Made by a program: the position numbers and the translations under genes. Under the pieces are notes generated by a model that was not told where the DNA came from, did not search any database, and worked only from the letters and a program-made list of their open reading frames with translations. A stretch of DNA of 64,000 bases from contig NZ_BAABKE010000010.1 of assembly GCF_039543665.1 (NCBI RefSeq), positions 20,520 through 84,519 of the forward strand, in the 5' to 3' direction. Origin of the DNA: Wohlfahrtiimonas larvae (GTDB lineage Bacteria > Pseudomonadota > Gammaproteobacteria > Cardiobacteriales > Wohlfahrtiimonadaceae). Below, piece by piece: positions 35,769 through 45,374 of the stretch. The number at the start of each line of letters is the position of its first letter. Positions within the stretch are counted from its first letter, which is position 1.

Positions 35769-36865
35769 TGACAATATCTCAGGACATAGAGAATTATCAT
35801 TCTCTGATACTCAATGGCACGCCATTCATAGATGTAAGAGCGCCCATTGAGTTTTCTGTTGGGCATTTACCTACATCACATAATTTTCCTATATTATTCG
35901 ATGACGAACGAGTGGCGGTTGGTACATGTTATAAGCAACAAGGCCGAGAAAAAGCAATTGCACTTGGTCATCGACTCGTTTCAGGTGATAATCGAAGAGA
36001 TAAAATTACAGCATGGCAAGATTTTTATGAGAATCATCCTGATGCTGTAATCTATTGTGCTCGTGGTGGTATGCGCTCTAAATTATCACAAAGTTGGCTT
36101 CAAGAGATTGGTATTGAACTGCCACGTGTTCACTTGGGATACAAAGGATTGAGAAATTATTTGCTATCCATTTTGGAGGATGTTGGTAATCATCCCATGT
36201 TAATTGTGAGTGGTGATACTGGAACAGGCAAAACAGAGCTTTTGCAAAACTTTGATGTGACGATTGACTTAGAAGGTTTGGCGAATCATCACGGTTCTGC
36301 TTTTGGGAAAAATATTACTAATCAGCCGACACAAGCAACATTTGAAAATGCTCTGGCAGTCAATTGTATACAGAAAAATCATTTACCTATTTGGCTGTTA
36401 GAAGATGAAAGCCGCAATATTGGTAAAGTACATTTACCAGAATCATTACATTCTGCAATGGCTCTAGCACCTGTTGTTGTTGTGGAGGAACCTTTGGAAC
36501 ATCGTTTACAACGTATTTCTCAGCTATATTTTTCTGAGATGGTAGAAAAATACCGTCAGGCTTATGGTGAAATATTGGGGTGGGAAAAATATCAAGATTA
36601 TTTAAAGCAAGGTTTGTTTGTATTACGTAAACGATTGGGATTGGGGCGATATACCGTTTTACAACAAATTTTAGATGATGCTTTAGTGGAACAGTTCACA
36701 GCGGGTACTATTGATCGACATTTAGATTGGCTAGTAATTTTATTGACAGAATATTATGATCCTATGTACCAGTATCAGCTAAATAGGAAAAAAGAGCGCG
36801 TAATTTTCCGTGGAGATTACCCAAGTATTTGTGAATTTATCAAAAATTATTCCCCAACATTATGA
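35768..36865 (+). CDS. mnmH: tRNA 2-selenouridine synthase
   Basis: This 365-residue enzyme replaces sulfur with selenium in the wobble mnm5s2U of certain tRNAs. It has an N-terminal rhodanese domain (FIDVRAPIEFSVGHLPTSHNFP) whose catalytic Cys is in VIYCARGGMRSKLSQSW, and a P-loop domain with SGDTGTGKTELLQNF and the following DLEGLANHHGSAFG. The length is normal. Selenophosphate from a SelD elsewhere in the genome would be required. Confidence 0.93.
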   Translation: MTISQDIENYHSLILNGTPFIDVRAPIEFSVGHLPTSHNFPILFDDERVAVGTCYKQQGREKAIALGHRLVSGDNRRDKITAWQDFYENHPDAVIYCARGGMRSKLSQSWLQEIGIELPRVHLGYKGLRNYLLSILEDVGNHPMLIVSGDTGTGKTELLQNFDVTIDLEGLANHHGSAFGKNITNQPTQATFENALAVNCIQKNHLPIWLLEDESRNIGKVHLPESLHSAMALAPVVVVEEPLEHRLQRISQLYFSEMVEKYRQAYGEILGWEKYQDYLKQGLFVLRKRLGLGRYTVLQQILDDALVEQFTAGTIDRHLDWLVILLTEYYDPMYQYQLNRKKERVIFRGDYPSICEFIKNYSPTL

Positions 36866-36885
36866 TAAAAATAAAAGGACTCATT

Positions 36886-37215
36886 ATGTTTAAACATATT
36901 TGTCACTTATTATGTGTATCGTTAGTTATTATCAGTTTTGAGTGTTTTGGCATCAGTTCAAGATACTTTAAATGAGCCTACATCATTTCTATGGAAAATT
37001 AAGTATCAAGATAATCTATTGGTGCATTGCTAGGAACTTTTCATGTAGGCCGAGCAGATGCAATTTTGCCCGATGAAGTCAAAACCATTTTGTGGAAGGG
37101 TGATCAGCATAGTTATAATTTTATTACTGTAGGTAACCTCCATCTTTTTGGTAAGGAGGGATTAATTGAGTTGTTGCGAAAAGAAGGGTTTGAATTAACA
37201 CTTGTTCTCTATTAA
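36886..37215 (+). pseudogene. Decayed TraB/GumN-family protein gene
   Basis: Three pieces of a TraB/GumN-type exported protein survive in different frames. An ATG with an AAAAGGA-like site opens a signal-peptide-like start (MFKHICHLLCVSLVII), which then needs one shift to continue as NEPTSFLWKIKYQ. Another shift gives LLGTFHVGRADAILPDEV, the family N-terminal motif. This runs straight into NFITVGNLHLFGKEGLIELL, which is the family C-terminal motif. About 200 central residues are deleted. At least two frameshifts and an in-frame TAG confirm loss of function. Confidence 0.8.
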
Positions 37216-37286
37216 GCATAGACACTAAATTTTTGATAAAATGGCAGTCATTTAATTTACCCTAATTTTGGTTGAAGGTTATAGGC

Positions 37287-38864
37287 ATGTCAGAAAAGAA
37301 AGGCTCATGGTTTTCTCGTCTTTTTAAATCAGATAAGAAAGTAGAAGAAGCACCGAAGGTTGAAGAGGTTGTAGAAAACGTTGTTGAAGAGCCTGGGGCT
37401 ACGGATGACATTGCTGTTGAATCAGCTGCATTGGTTGAAATGGTTCAACAAGAAACAATTGCAGAGGTGGAAAAAGAAGAAGTTCTTGAAGCCGTTGCTG
37501 AATCTGTTGTGGAAGAAAAAGTAGCACAACATGACGCACTGATTGAATCAGTGCCTGAAGAAATTGCTGAAGTTAAGCAAACAGAAGATGATATTGAAGA
37601 GTTATTGGTTAAAAAAAACGTAGCAGAAGAACCTAAAGCACCAGAACTTAAAGAAGAAATTTCAGAGCAAGCAGCAATCTTAGAAGAAACTGTTGTAGAA
37701 CCTGTGATTGCATTACAAGAAAATCATAAAGAAACAATCGCAGAAATTGAACAAGAAGAGATTCTTGAAGCTGTTGCTGAATCAGTTGTTGAAGAAAAAA
37801 TTGAACAACAAGAAGTAGCTATTGAATCTGTACCTGAAACCATTGAAGATGTGAAATCTGTTGAAGAAAACATTGAAGCAGCAATCGAAGAGCCTGTATT
37901 CACAGAAGTTCATCAAGAAAAACCAAAGACAGGATTTTTTGCTCGATTAAAAGAGCGTTTAGGGAAAACACGCGATGGCATTACATCAGGCTTGGCTGAT
38001 TTATTCGTTGGCAAAAAGCAAATTGATGATGATATTTTAGAAGAATTAGAAACACGTTTATTAATGGCAGATGTTGGCGTAGAAGTGACGCAAAAGTTAA
38101 TTAAAAACATCACAGAAGAAGTCTCTCGTAAGAATTTATCTAACGTGGATGAGTTATTAGCATTGCTGAATCGTGAAATGGTTGAGATTTTAAAACCAGT
38201 AGAACAGCCATTGATCGCGAATAATGATGAACATCAAACGTATGTAATACTAATGGTGGGAGTCAATGGTGTTGGTAAAACAACTACGATCGGTAAATTA
38301 GCTAAGAAATTCCAAATGGAAGGCAAAAGCGTCATGTTGGCGGCAGGTGATACATTCCGTGCTGCGGCTGTTGAGCAATTAAAAGTTTGGGGGGAGCGCA
38401 ATAATGTATCTGTGGTTGCTCAAAAAGAAGGATCTGATCCTGCATCTGTTATTTTTGATGCGATGGAATCAGCTCGTGCACGAAAAGTAGATGTATTGAT
38501 TGCAGATACAGCAGGACGGTTACATACACAAGCAGGTTTGATGCAAGAATTGGCTAAAATTCATCGTGTTATGAAACGTGTAGATGAAACAGCACCGCAT
38601 GAGGTAATGTTAGTTGTAGATGCATCTACTGGGCAGAATGCTTTGAATCAAGCAACACAATTTAATGAGATTGTACCGTTGTCAGGTATTACATTTACTA
38701 AATTAGATGGAACAGCGAAGGGTGGTATTATTTTTGCAATTGCTGATAAATTAAAAATCCCTGTTCGTTTTATTGGTGTTGGAGAAGCGATTGAAGATTT
38801 GCGCCCATTTGAAGCTGAAAGTTTCGTGTCTGCCATTGTAGATCAAGCAAATTCACCAAAGTAA
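37287..38864 (+). CDS. ftsY: FtsY, signal recognition particle receptor
   Basis: This SRP-receptor GTPase has 525 residues. The C-terminal NG domain (about residues 225-525) has G1 GVNGVGKTTTIGKLA, DTFRAAAVEQL, DTAGRLHTQAG and TKLDGTAKGG, the SRP-GTPase signature. It docks ribosome-SRP complexes at the inner membrane. The N-terminal A domain is long, acidic and repetitive: ETIAEVEKEEVLEAVAESVVEEK recurs as ETIAEIEQEEILEAVAESVVEEK about 90 residues later, each followed by IESVPE. The ATG at 37287 follows GAAGGT. It leads into a lytic transglycosylase gene. Confidence 0.95.
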   Translation: MSEKKGSWFSRLFKSDKKVEEAPKVEEVVENVVEEPGATDDIAVESAALVEMVQQETIAEVEKEEVLEAVAESVVEEKVAQHDALIESVPEEIAEVKQTEDDIEELLVKKNVAEEPKAPELKEEISEQAAILEETVVEPVIALQENHKETIAEIEQEEILEAVAESVVEEKIEQQEVAIESVPETIEDVKSVEENIEAAIEEPVFTEVHQEKPKTGFFARLKERLGKTRDGITSGLADLFVGKKQIDDDILEELETRLLMADVGVEVTQKLIKNITEEVSRKNLSNVDELLALLNREMVEILKPVEQPLIANNDEHQTYVILMVGVNGVGKTTTIGKLAKKFQMEGKSVMLAAGDTFRAAAVEQLKVWGERNNVSVVAQKEGSDPASVIFDAMESARARKVDVLIADTAGRLHTQAGLMQELAKIHRVMKRVDETAPHEVMLVVDASTGQNALNQATQFNEIVPLSGITFTKLDGTAKGGIIFAIADKLKIPVRFIGVGEAIEDLRPFEAESFVSAIVDQANSPK

Positions 38865-38891
38865 AGAATGCCACATGATAGAGAGCGTTTC

Positions 38892-40025
38892 ATGAAAAAA
38901 ATTATTCAACGTTTAACCATTTTGGGTATCGTTATTTTAGCGGGGTGTTCATCGCAATCGACTCAGTTTCCAGAGCCAAAATCTATGAAGCCAATGGTAA
39001 GTTTTTGGGAAAGAGTTTATAGCGAGTGGGATGAAAATCAGGCTGTATATCATGATAATCGTTACTTAGATGTTATTTATGAAGTTGTAGATGTTTCTAA
39101 TTTTAATCGTCGAAGTGTTTTGCGTAGTCATGAAGATGTGTTACGTGAACGTCTAACTGATATGGTGGATAGTTATACAACAAAACGAGCACTGACATCT
39201 GAGCAGAAAAAATGGATTGCTATGCTCAAGAAAGCAGGTGGGGAGAAAGCCATTTATGAAGCGCCTGATAGATTGCGCTATCAAACAGGTTTAAAAAATC
39301 GTTTTCGTAGAGGTTTAGAAATCAGCGGTTATTATATGCCTGAATTTAAGAAAATAATGAAGCGCAATAATGTCCCTGTAGAAATAGCATATTTACCACA
39401 TGTGGAATCATCTTTTCAACAGACAGCTTATTCTTCTGTAGGAGCATCTGGAATGTGGCAGTTTATGCCATCTACTGCTCGTAGTTATTTACCAATGAAA
39501 CGAAATATCATAGATGGACGATTAGACCCATTTATGGCAGCGGAGGGTGCTGCAAATTATTTACGTGAAGCGCATGATCGAGTACAAGAGTGGCCGCTAG
39601 CATTGACAGGATATAATCATGGTGTTGGCGGAATGATGCGTGCTAAGAATGAAATTGGCTCTGATATTGGCCGAATTGTATGGGAATATGATGGGCCAAG
39701 ATTTGGCTTCGCATCTCGTAATTTCTATGCGGAATTTTTAGCTGCTAAACATGTAGCAGAAAATGGCAGCAGTTATTTTCCAGGCTTAGTGCATAAAGCG
39801 CCTAGAAAAGTGGATGGTATTACATTAGCTAAACCAATGAAAGTTCGTGATTTAGCTAATATTTTGATGGTTTCAGAAATGACTTTGATTGAATTGAATC
39901 CTGCATGGTTACAAAGTGTACGCATTAATAAAGTTGCAATTCCAGTAGAAATTCCAGTTTGGTTGCCAAAAGGTAGTGCTAAAAAATTACCATCTGATAT
40001 TGGCAGAAGAATAGATAAGCGTTAG
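38892..40025 (+). CDS. Membrane-bound lytic murein transglycosylase, MltD-like lipoprotein
   Basis: This 377-residue lipoprotein has signal peptide box LAGCSS (Cys at about residue 19). The SLT (goose-lysozyme-like) domain has EIAYLPHVESSFQQTAYSSVGASGMWQFMPSTARSY, where the Glu in HVESSF is catalytic, and LTGYNHGVGGMM. A C-terminal segment (VRDLANILMVSEMTLIELNPAW) resembles one degenerate LysM repeat. MltD usually carries two or three, so this is a short variant. It cleaves peptidoglycan at the outer membrane. The start at 38892 gives a proper lipoprotein signal. Confidence 0.85.
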   Translation: MKKIIQRLTILGIVILAGCSSQSTQFPEPKSMKPMVSFWERVYSEWDENQAVYHDNRYLDVIYEVVDVSNFNRRSVLRSHEDVLRERLTDMVDSYTTKRALTSEQKKWIAMLKKAGGEKAIYEAPDRLRYQTGLKNRFRRGLEISGYYMPEFKKIMKRNNVPVEIAYLPHVESSFQQTAYSSVGASGMWQFMPSTARSYLPMKRNIIDGRLDPFMAAEGAANYLREAHDRVQEWPLALTGYNHGVGGMMRAKNEIGSDIGRIVWEYDGPRFGFASRNFYAEFLAAKHVAENGSSYFPGLVHKAPRKVDGITLAKPMKVRDLANILMVSEMTLIELNPAWLQSVRINKVAIPVEIPVWLPKGSAKKLPSDIGRRIDKR

Positions 40026-40055
40026 GATAAGATAGATATTAGGTATGAGGTTTGT

Positions 40056-41144
40056 ATGAATCCATTACAAAAGTTGAATCAATTGGGTCAAAGCGTTTGG
40101 TATGATAATATCGAACGAAGTATGCTGAATGTCGATGGTGAGCTGGCTAAGCTGATTAAAGAAGATGATTTACGAGGAGTTACCTCTAATCCTGCCATTT
40201 ATGATAAAGCTATTCGCAGTTCATCAGCTTATGATGCAGATATTAAAGAGCTACAAAAAAGCTTCAATTCCCCGAGTGATATATTTTTTGAATTGGCGGT
40301 GAAAGATATTCAAATGGCATGTGATCTATTCATGCCAGTGTATCAAGCAACGAATAGTTTAGATGGTTATGTGAGTTTAGAGGTTTCTCCCGATTTAGCA
40401 CATGATGTTGTCGGTACAATTCAAGAGGCAAAATTATTGTGGAATAAGATCAATCGTAAGAATGCCATGATCAAAGTGCCTGCAACGATTGAAGGCATTG
40501 AAGCCATGTCTCATTTGATTTCAGAAGGAATTAACATCAATGTAACATTAATCTTTTCTATTAAACGTTACTTACGGGTAATTGAAGGTTATATTTCAGG
40601 TTTAGAGAAACGTGTGTCAGCAGGGAAGCCTATTAATCATATAGCATCGGTAGCGAGTTTCTTTATCTCACGTATTGATGCTGCGATTGATCCTATGTTG
40701 GCTGAAAATGGTAAAGCCTTGCAAGGTAAAGTTGCAATTGCAAATGCACAGAAAGCTTATCAGCATTTTTTAGAGCATTATGGCGAAAAAAGATTTAAAG
40801 ATCTTCAAGCAAAAGGTGCGAAGCCACAGCGTCTATTGTGGGCATCAACGGGTACAAAAAATCCAGAATATTCTGATGTTTTATATATGGATTCATTGAT
40901 TGGTACAGAAACTGTGAATACTGTGCCACCGGCTACATATGATGCTTTTCGTGATCATGGCACAGCAAAGTTGACTATCATGGATAATATGGCAGATGTT
41001 GATGGAATTTTAGAGCAATTAGATTCATTGGGTGTTTCATTGGAAGATGTGACTAAAAAATTAGAAAGAGAAGGCATTGCGCAATTTGAAACAGCGTTTA
41101 ATGCTATGATGGACACCATTAACGAAAAATTATTAACTTTATAG
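40056..41144 (+). CDS. tal: Transaldolase
   Basis: This 362-residue enzyme of the non-oxidative pentose phosphate pathway transfers dihydroxyacetone units. The catalytic Lys lies in AMIKVPAT, with GVTSNPAIYDKAI near the N-terminus, NINVTLIFSIKRY, IASVASFFISRIDAAID and LLWASTGTKNPEYSD further on. The length and sequence match the longer transaldolase type found in actinobacteria and cyanobacteria rather than the ~317-residue TalB of E. coli. The start has a GAGG site. It is followed 15 nt later by fabV. Confidence 0.93.
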   Translation: MNPLQKLNQLGQSVWYDNIERSMLNVDGELAKLIKEDDLRGVTSNPAIYDKAIRSSSAYDADIKELQKSFNSPSDIFFELAVKDIQMACDLFMPVYQATNSLDGYVSLEVSPDLAHDVVGTIQEAKLLWNKINRKNAMIKVPATIEGIEAMSHLISEGININVTLIFSIKRYLRVIEGYISGLEKRVSAGKPINHIASVASFFISRIDAAIDPMLAENGKALQGKVAIANAQKAYQHFLEHYGEKRFKDLQAKGAKPQRLLWASTGTKNPEYSDVLYMDSLIGTETVNTVPPATYDAFRDHGTAKLTIMDNMADVDGILEQLDSLGVSLEDVTKKLEREGIAQFETAFNAMMDTINEKLLTL

Positions 41145-41159
41145 AAAGTGTGGAACATT

Positions 41160-42359
41160 ATGATTATTCAACCAAAAATTCGTGGATTCATTTGTACAAC
41201 AGCACATCCGACAGGCTGTGATGAAAACGTTAAAGCGCAGATTGAATATATTCGTTCAAAGGGTAAATTAGAGAATGGCCCAAAACGTGTATTAGTGATC
41301 GGTGCATCCACAGGTTATGGTTTGGCTTCTCGTATCGAAGCAGCATTCGGTAGTGATGCAGCAACAATCGGTGTATTTTTCGAGAAACCAGGTACAGAAA
41401 AGAAAACGGGTACCGCAGGTTGGTATAACTCAGCAGCTTTTGATAAATATGCAAAAGAAGCGGGTTTATACTCTAAAAGCATTAATGGGGATGCATTCTC
41501 TGATGAAGTTCGTGCAAAAGTAATCGAATTGATTAAAGCTGATTTAGGTACTGTCGATTGTGTTGTTTACTCATTGGCTTCTCCAGTTCGTAAATTGCCA
41601 GCAACAGGCGAAGTTGTACGTTCTGCATTGAAAACAATCGGGGATACATATCGTGCGCCTTCATTAGATACAAACAAAAATGAGATCATTGAAGCAACTG
41701 TAGAACCAGCAACTGAGCAAGAAATTGCAGATACGATTACTGTAATGGGTGGCCAAGATTGGGAATTATGGATGAAAGCTTTAGATGAAGCTGGCGTTTT
41801 GGCACCTAATGTTCAAACAGTTGCTTATTCATATATCGGGACAGCAATCACATGGCCAATGTATTGGCACGGTACTTTAGGTAAAGCTAAAGAAGACGTA
41901 GAGCGTGCTTCACGTGAAATCAATACAATGCTCAATGCTAAATACCAAGGTAAAGCGGCTGTTGCTGTATTGAAATCAGTTGTAACTCAAGCATCATCAG
42001 CAATTCCTGTTATGCCTTTATACATTTCAGCAGCATTTCGTGTGATGAAAGAAACTGGGTTGCATGAAGATTGTATCGAACAAATTCAGCGTTTATTTGA
42101 AACTTGCATGTATGGTAATACAGGTGAAGTGGATGCTGAAGGCCGTTTTCGTTTAGATGATTGGGAATTAAAGCCAGAAGTACAAACTGCTTGTGAACTA
42201 ATCTTGAAAGAAGTGACAACTGAAACAGTGGATACTTTGACAGATTACCAAGGTTATAAAGAAAACTTCTCGCGCTTATTTGGTTTTGGTTTAGCGGCTG
42301 TAGATTATGAAGCTGATGTGTCACCAGAAGTGAAATTTGATGTGATTGAAATGGTGTAA
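41160..42359 (+). CDS. fabV: FabV-type enoyl-ACP reductase (trans-2-enoyl-CoA reductase)
   Basis: This 399-residue NADH-dependent reductase completes fatty-acid elongation. The FabV hallmarks are IRGFICTTAHPTGCDENVKAQIEYI at the N-terminus, the dinucleotide motif VLVIGASTGYGLASRIEAAFG and the long-spaced catalytic Tyr-Lys region YSYIGTAITWPMYWHGTLGKAKED. FabV enzymes are known to resist triclosan. The ATG at 41160 is chosen because the family starts MIIxPKIRGF. It overlaps no neighbour and lies 6 nt before tyrA. Confidence 0.95.
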   Translation: MIIQPKIRGFICTTAHPTGCDENVKAQIEYIRSKGKLENGPKRVLVIGASTGYGLASRIEAAFGSDAATIGVFFEKPGTEKKTGTAGWYNSAAFDKYAKEAGLYSKSINGDAFSDEVRAKVIELIKADLGTVDCVVYSLASPVRKLPATGEVVRSALKTIGDTYRAPSLDTNKNEIIEATVEPATEQEIADTITVMGGQDWELWMKALDEAGVLAPNVQTVAYSYIGTAITWPMYWHGTLGKAKEDVERASREINTMLNAKYQGKAAVAVLKSVVTQASSAIPVMPLYISAAFRVMKETGLHEDCIEQIQRLFETCMYGNTGEVDAEGRFRLDDWELKPEVQTACELILKEVTTETVDTLTDYQGYKENFSRLFGFGLAAVDYEADVSPEVKFDVIEMV

Positions 42360-42365
42360 TCATCT

Positions 42366-43256
42366 ATGAAAATAGAATTAAGTAAGCCATTTTTTGTTAA
42401 TACTGTCACAATCATAGGAATTGGTTTGATCGGTGGATCTCTAGCGCGTGCATTGAAGAAAAATAATGCAGTAGGTCAAATCATTGCGTATGACAATAAT
42501 GAAGATGCTTTAGCACAAGCTAAAGCATTGGGTGTTGCTGATATTGTGACAACTGACATTGAGATGGCTGTTAAAGATTCAGACATCATCATCATGGCGA
42601 CTCCCATTACAGTGATGGGCACGCTCATGAAAGAGATGATGCCATTTCTGAAAGAAGACGCAATTGTGAGTGATGTGGGTTCTACTAAGGGGTCAGTTAT
42701 TCGTACAATTACTGAAGCAGTGGGTTTTTTACCAAAGCGTTTTGTGCCAGCGCATCCGATTGCTGGTACGGAAAAACATGGTGTAGAAAACTCCTTTGCT
42801 GAGTTATTTGAAAAGCGTAGAACCTTGATCATCCCGCATATTAATAATAATCATACAGCCGTCACAACATTGACAAAAATGTGGGAAGCTGTAGGGTCAA
42901 TTGTGGAAGAAATGGGTGTAGTGCATCATGATCAAGTCTTGGCGGCAACATCTCATATTCCACATTTACTAGCTTATAGTACAGTGGATACATTAGCTAA
43001 TTTAGATGATCGGGCTGAAATTTTTCGTTTCGCAGCAGGTGGATTCAGAGATTTTACGCGTATTTCAACATCTAACCCAGAAATGTGGACGGATATCTGC
43101 TTAGAAAATAGAGAAGCAGTGCTTGAAGTTCTCCGTGCGTATTTAAAGAAAATAGCGTTGGTGGAAGAAGCATTGGATAAAGAAGATCGCGAAACAATAT
43201 TAGAAGTTTTTAGTCGAGCAAAACACGCAAGAGATAACTTTTATCACGAACCTTAA
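42366..43256 (+). CDS. tyrA: Prephenate dehydrogenase (TyrA)
   Basis: This 296-residue enzyme of tyrosine biosynthesis oxidises prephenate to 4-hydroxyphenylpyruvate. An N-terminal Rossmann motif (TVTIIGIGLIGGSLARALKK) is followed by DSDIIIMATPI, VSDVGSTKGSV and FVPAHPIAGTEKHGVENSF, and the C-terminal dimerisation helices contain VLAATSHIPHLLAYSTVDTL and AAGGFRDFTRISTSNPEMW. No chorismate mutase or ACT domain is fused, so it is the monofunctional type. It sits between fabV and relA in one transcription unit. Confidence 0.94.
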   Translation: MKIELSKPFFVNTVTIIGIGLIGGSLARALKKNNAVGQIIAYDNNEDALAQAKALGVADIVTTDIEMAVKDSDIIIMATPITVMGTLMKEMMPFLKEDAIVSDVGSTKGSVIRTITEAVGFLPKRFVPAHPIAGTEKHGVENSFAELFEKRRTLIIPHINNNHTAVTTLTKMWEAVGSIVEEMGVVHHDQVLAATSHIPHLLAYSTVDTLANLDDRAEIFRFAAGGFRDFTRISTSNPEMWTDICLENREAVLEVLRAYLKKIALVEEALDKEDRETILEVFSRAKHARDNFYHEP

Positions 43257-43274
43257 CTGATAAAGAAGGAACGG

Positions 43275-45362
43275 ATGTCTAGAGTCGTTGACGAGAAAAA
43301 ATTGCGAGATTGGTTCATTGAATGCCATGGTTCTTGGCCGGATGAAGAATATCAATTTTTGATGAAGTACCAAGATGATGAACGTTTTAAACGAGCATTG
43401 GAAACTGCTTATTTACTCGGACAAGTCTCAGGCATTCCTCTGCGCATTACTGCCATGTTCTTTGTTTTGGAAATCCCAATTGATCAAGTACCCGAGTCTT
43501 ATCGTAGTTTCTTACGCCAATTGAACTTGTTGAAAGAAACAAGTGATTTATCTGGTGCTCAAGAAAAGACGAAAGAAATTTTGCGCAAAATGTTATTGGC
43601 AATTGTTGAAGACGTTCAAACATTGGTAATCATTTTGGCTAATCAAGTTGTCAAAATGCGTCATTTAAAGTTTGAAAGTGATGAAGTCAAAATAACAGTT
43701 GCAGAGCAAACGCGGGATGTTTTTGCGCCATTGGCGAATCGTTTGGGGTTAAGTCGCTTTAAATGGGAATTGGAAGACGAAGTACTTCACTATTTAAGGC
43801 CACAAGATTACAAGATGATCTCTAAGAACTTGAATGAAAAACGCTTGGATCGTGAAGTTTATATCCATCAAATCATTGAAGAACTTGAGTTAATGGTGGC
43901 ATCGGAAAATATTGAGGCAGATATTTCTGGTCGAGTAAAGCATATTTATAGTATTTGGAAAAAGATGACTACAAAAGGAAAATCTTTCGAAGAACTATTA
44001 GATGTGCGCGCTGTGCGTGTGATCGTCAAAAATTTATCTGACTGTTATCGCGTATTGGGGATGGTACATGAAAAATGGCCTCCTTTACCGAAAGAGTTTG
44101 ATGACTATATCGCGAACCCCAAACCTAATGGTTACCAATCATTACATACCGCGGTGTTAGGGCCACAAAATAAGGCAATTGAAGTTCAAATTCGTACGCG
44201 AAAAATGCATGAGCATGCAGAATTGGGTGTCGCTGCACATTGGCATTATAAAGAAAGTGATGCATCTTTAAGCCAACAAGCTAAACTGAATCGCGTGCGC
44301 CAGCTATTAGATCAAGAAGCAAATAGTGAATCATCTAAAGAGCTATTAGATAAAGATCTTTTTGGTGAAAATGTTTATGTATTGACACCAAACCGTGAAG
44401 CAATTGAATTAGTAGCGGGCGCAACACCATTGGATTTTGCTTATCAAATTCATACAAACTTAGGTCATCGTTGTCGTGGTGCAAAGGTGAATGGTCGAAT
44501 TGTTCCATTAACGTATGTTTTGAGCAATGGTGATGAAGTTGAGATTTTAACAGGGAAGAATGCTTCTCCAAGTCGAGATTGGTTATCACCACATTTGGCT
44601 TATGTAAAATCTAATAGAACACGTGCAAAAATTCGAGGTTGGTTCAAGCAGCAAGCACAAGAGAAAAATATTGCAGCGGGTAAGCAATTATTAGATCGAG
44701 AATTATCTCGTTTGAATTTAAATTTATCTCCGGATGCCTTATTAAAAATTGCAAAAAAATTGAATTGTAATTCAGTCAATGAGCTACATGCGCAATTAGG
44801 TTCTGGTGAAGTTACCCTTAATCAGTTCTTAACACGTGTACCAAATATGCATGTGGTTGAACAACCTGTAATAACTGCTGATTCTTTGATTCGGCCACAA
44901 ACACAGACAAAAAGTAATGATGGTGGTGTTAGAGTACAAGGTGTAGGCAACTTATTAGTACAAATGGCACCTTGTTGTAAACCGGCTCCACCTGATGTTA
45001 TTGGCGGATTTGTGACGGTGAATCGTGGTGTTGTGATCCATCGTAAAACTTGTTCTAACTTTATCAATATGGTGGAGCAATCGCCAGCACGGGAGATCGA
45101 TGTGGATTGGGGCTATGATGCCGATCAAAAAGCAACATCTGATTTGATCATTAAAGCACATCCGCACCATGATTTATTGAAAGAAGTGAATAATTTAATC
45201 ACGAATGAACAATTAAGAATCATTGATATTACGATCAAAAATGATGAATCTGGCATTGCAACCATTTATGCAACTGTGGAATTGAATCATTTAAATCAAT
45301 TAAGCCGTTTGATTGATCGTTTGGTCCAATTACCATTTGTCATTGAAGCTCATAGACGATAA
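43275..45362 (+). CDS. relA: RelA-type (p)ppGpp synthetase
   Basis: This 695-residue RelA/SpoT homologue has an N-terminal hydrolase domain without the HD metal motif (residues 1-160), so hydrolase activity is probably lost, as in RelA. The synthetase domain has FEELLDVRAVRVIV, FDDYIANPKPNGYQSLHTAVLGP and VEVQIRT-like IEVQIRTRKMHEHAELGVAAHWHYKE. A TGS domain starts at VYVLTPNREAIELVAGATPLDFAYQIH, a zinc-finger/CC region has QMAPCCKPAPPDVIGGFV, and an ACT domain ends the protein. It is slightly shorter than E. coli RelA. It mediates the stringent response on ribosomes. Confidence 0.92.
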   Translation: MSRVVDEKKLRDWFIECHGSWPDEEYQFLMKYQDDERFKRALETAYLLGQVSGIPLRITAMFFVLEIPIDQVPESYRSFLRQLNLLKETSDLSGAQEKTKEILRKMLLAIVEDVQTLVIILANQVVKMRHLKFESDEVKITVAEQTRDVFAPLANRLGLSRFKWELEDEVLHYLRPQDYKMISKNLNEKRLDREVYIHQIIEELELMVASENIEADISGRVKHIYSIWKKMTTKGKSFEELLDVRAVRVIVKNLSDCYRVLGMVHEKWPPLPKEFDDYIANPKPNGYQSLHTAVLGPQNKAIEVQIRTRKMHEHAELGVAAHWHYKESDASLSQQAKLNRVRQLLDQEANSESSKELLDKDLFGENVYVLTPNREAIELVAGATPLDFAYQIHTNLGHRCRGAKVNGRIVPLTYVLSNGDEVEILTGKNASPSRDWLSPHLAYVKSNRTRAKIRGWFKQQAQEKNIAAGKQLLDRELSRLNLNLSPDALLKIAKKLNCNSVNELHAQLGSGEVTLNQFLTRVPNMHVVEQPVITADSLIRPQTQTKSNDGGVRVQGVGNLLVQMAPCCKPAPPDVIGGFVTVNRGVVIHRKTCSNFINMVEQSPAREIDVDWGYDADQKATSDLIIKAHPHHDLLKEVNNLITNEQLRIIDITIKNDESGIATIYATVELNHLNQLSRLIDRLVQLPFVIEAHRR

Positions 45363-45374
45363 AAAGAGGGGAGT

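Noticed and set aside
36886..36975. Short intact secreted peptide at 36886
   Set aside because: Its frame stops after 29 codons, and downstream pieces in other frames show it is the start of a broken TraB/GumN gene.
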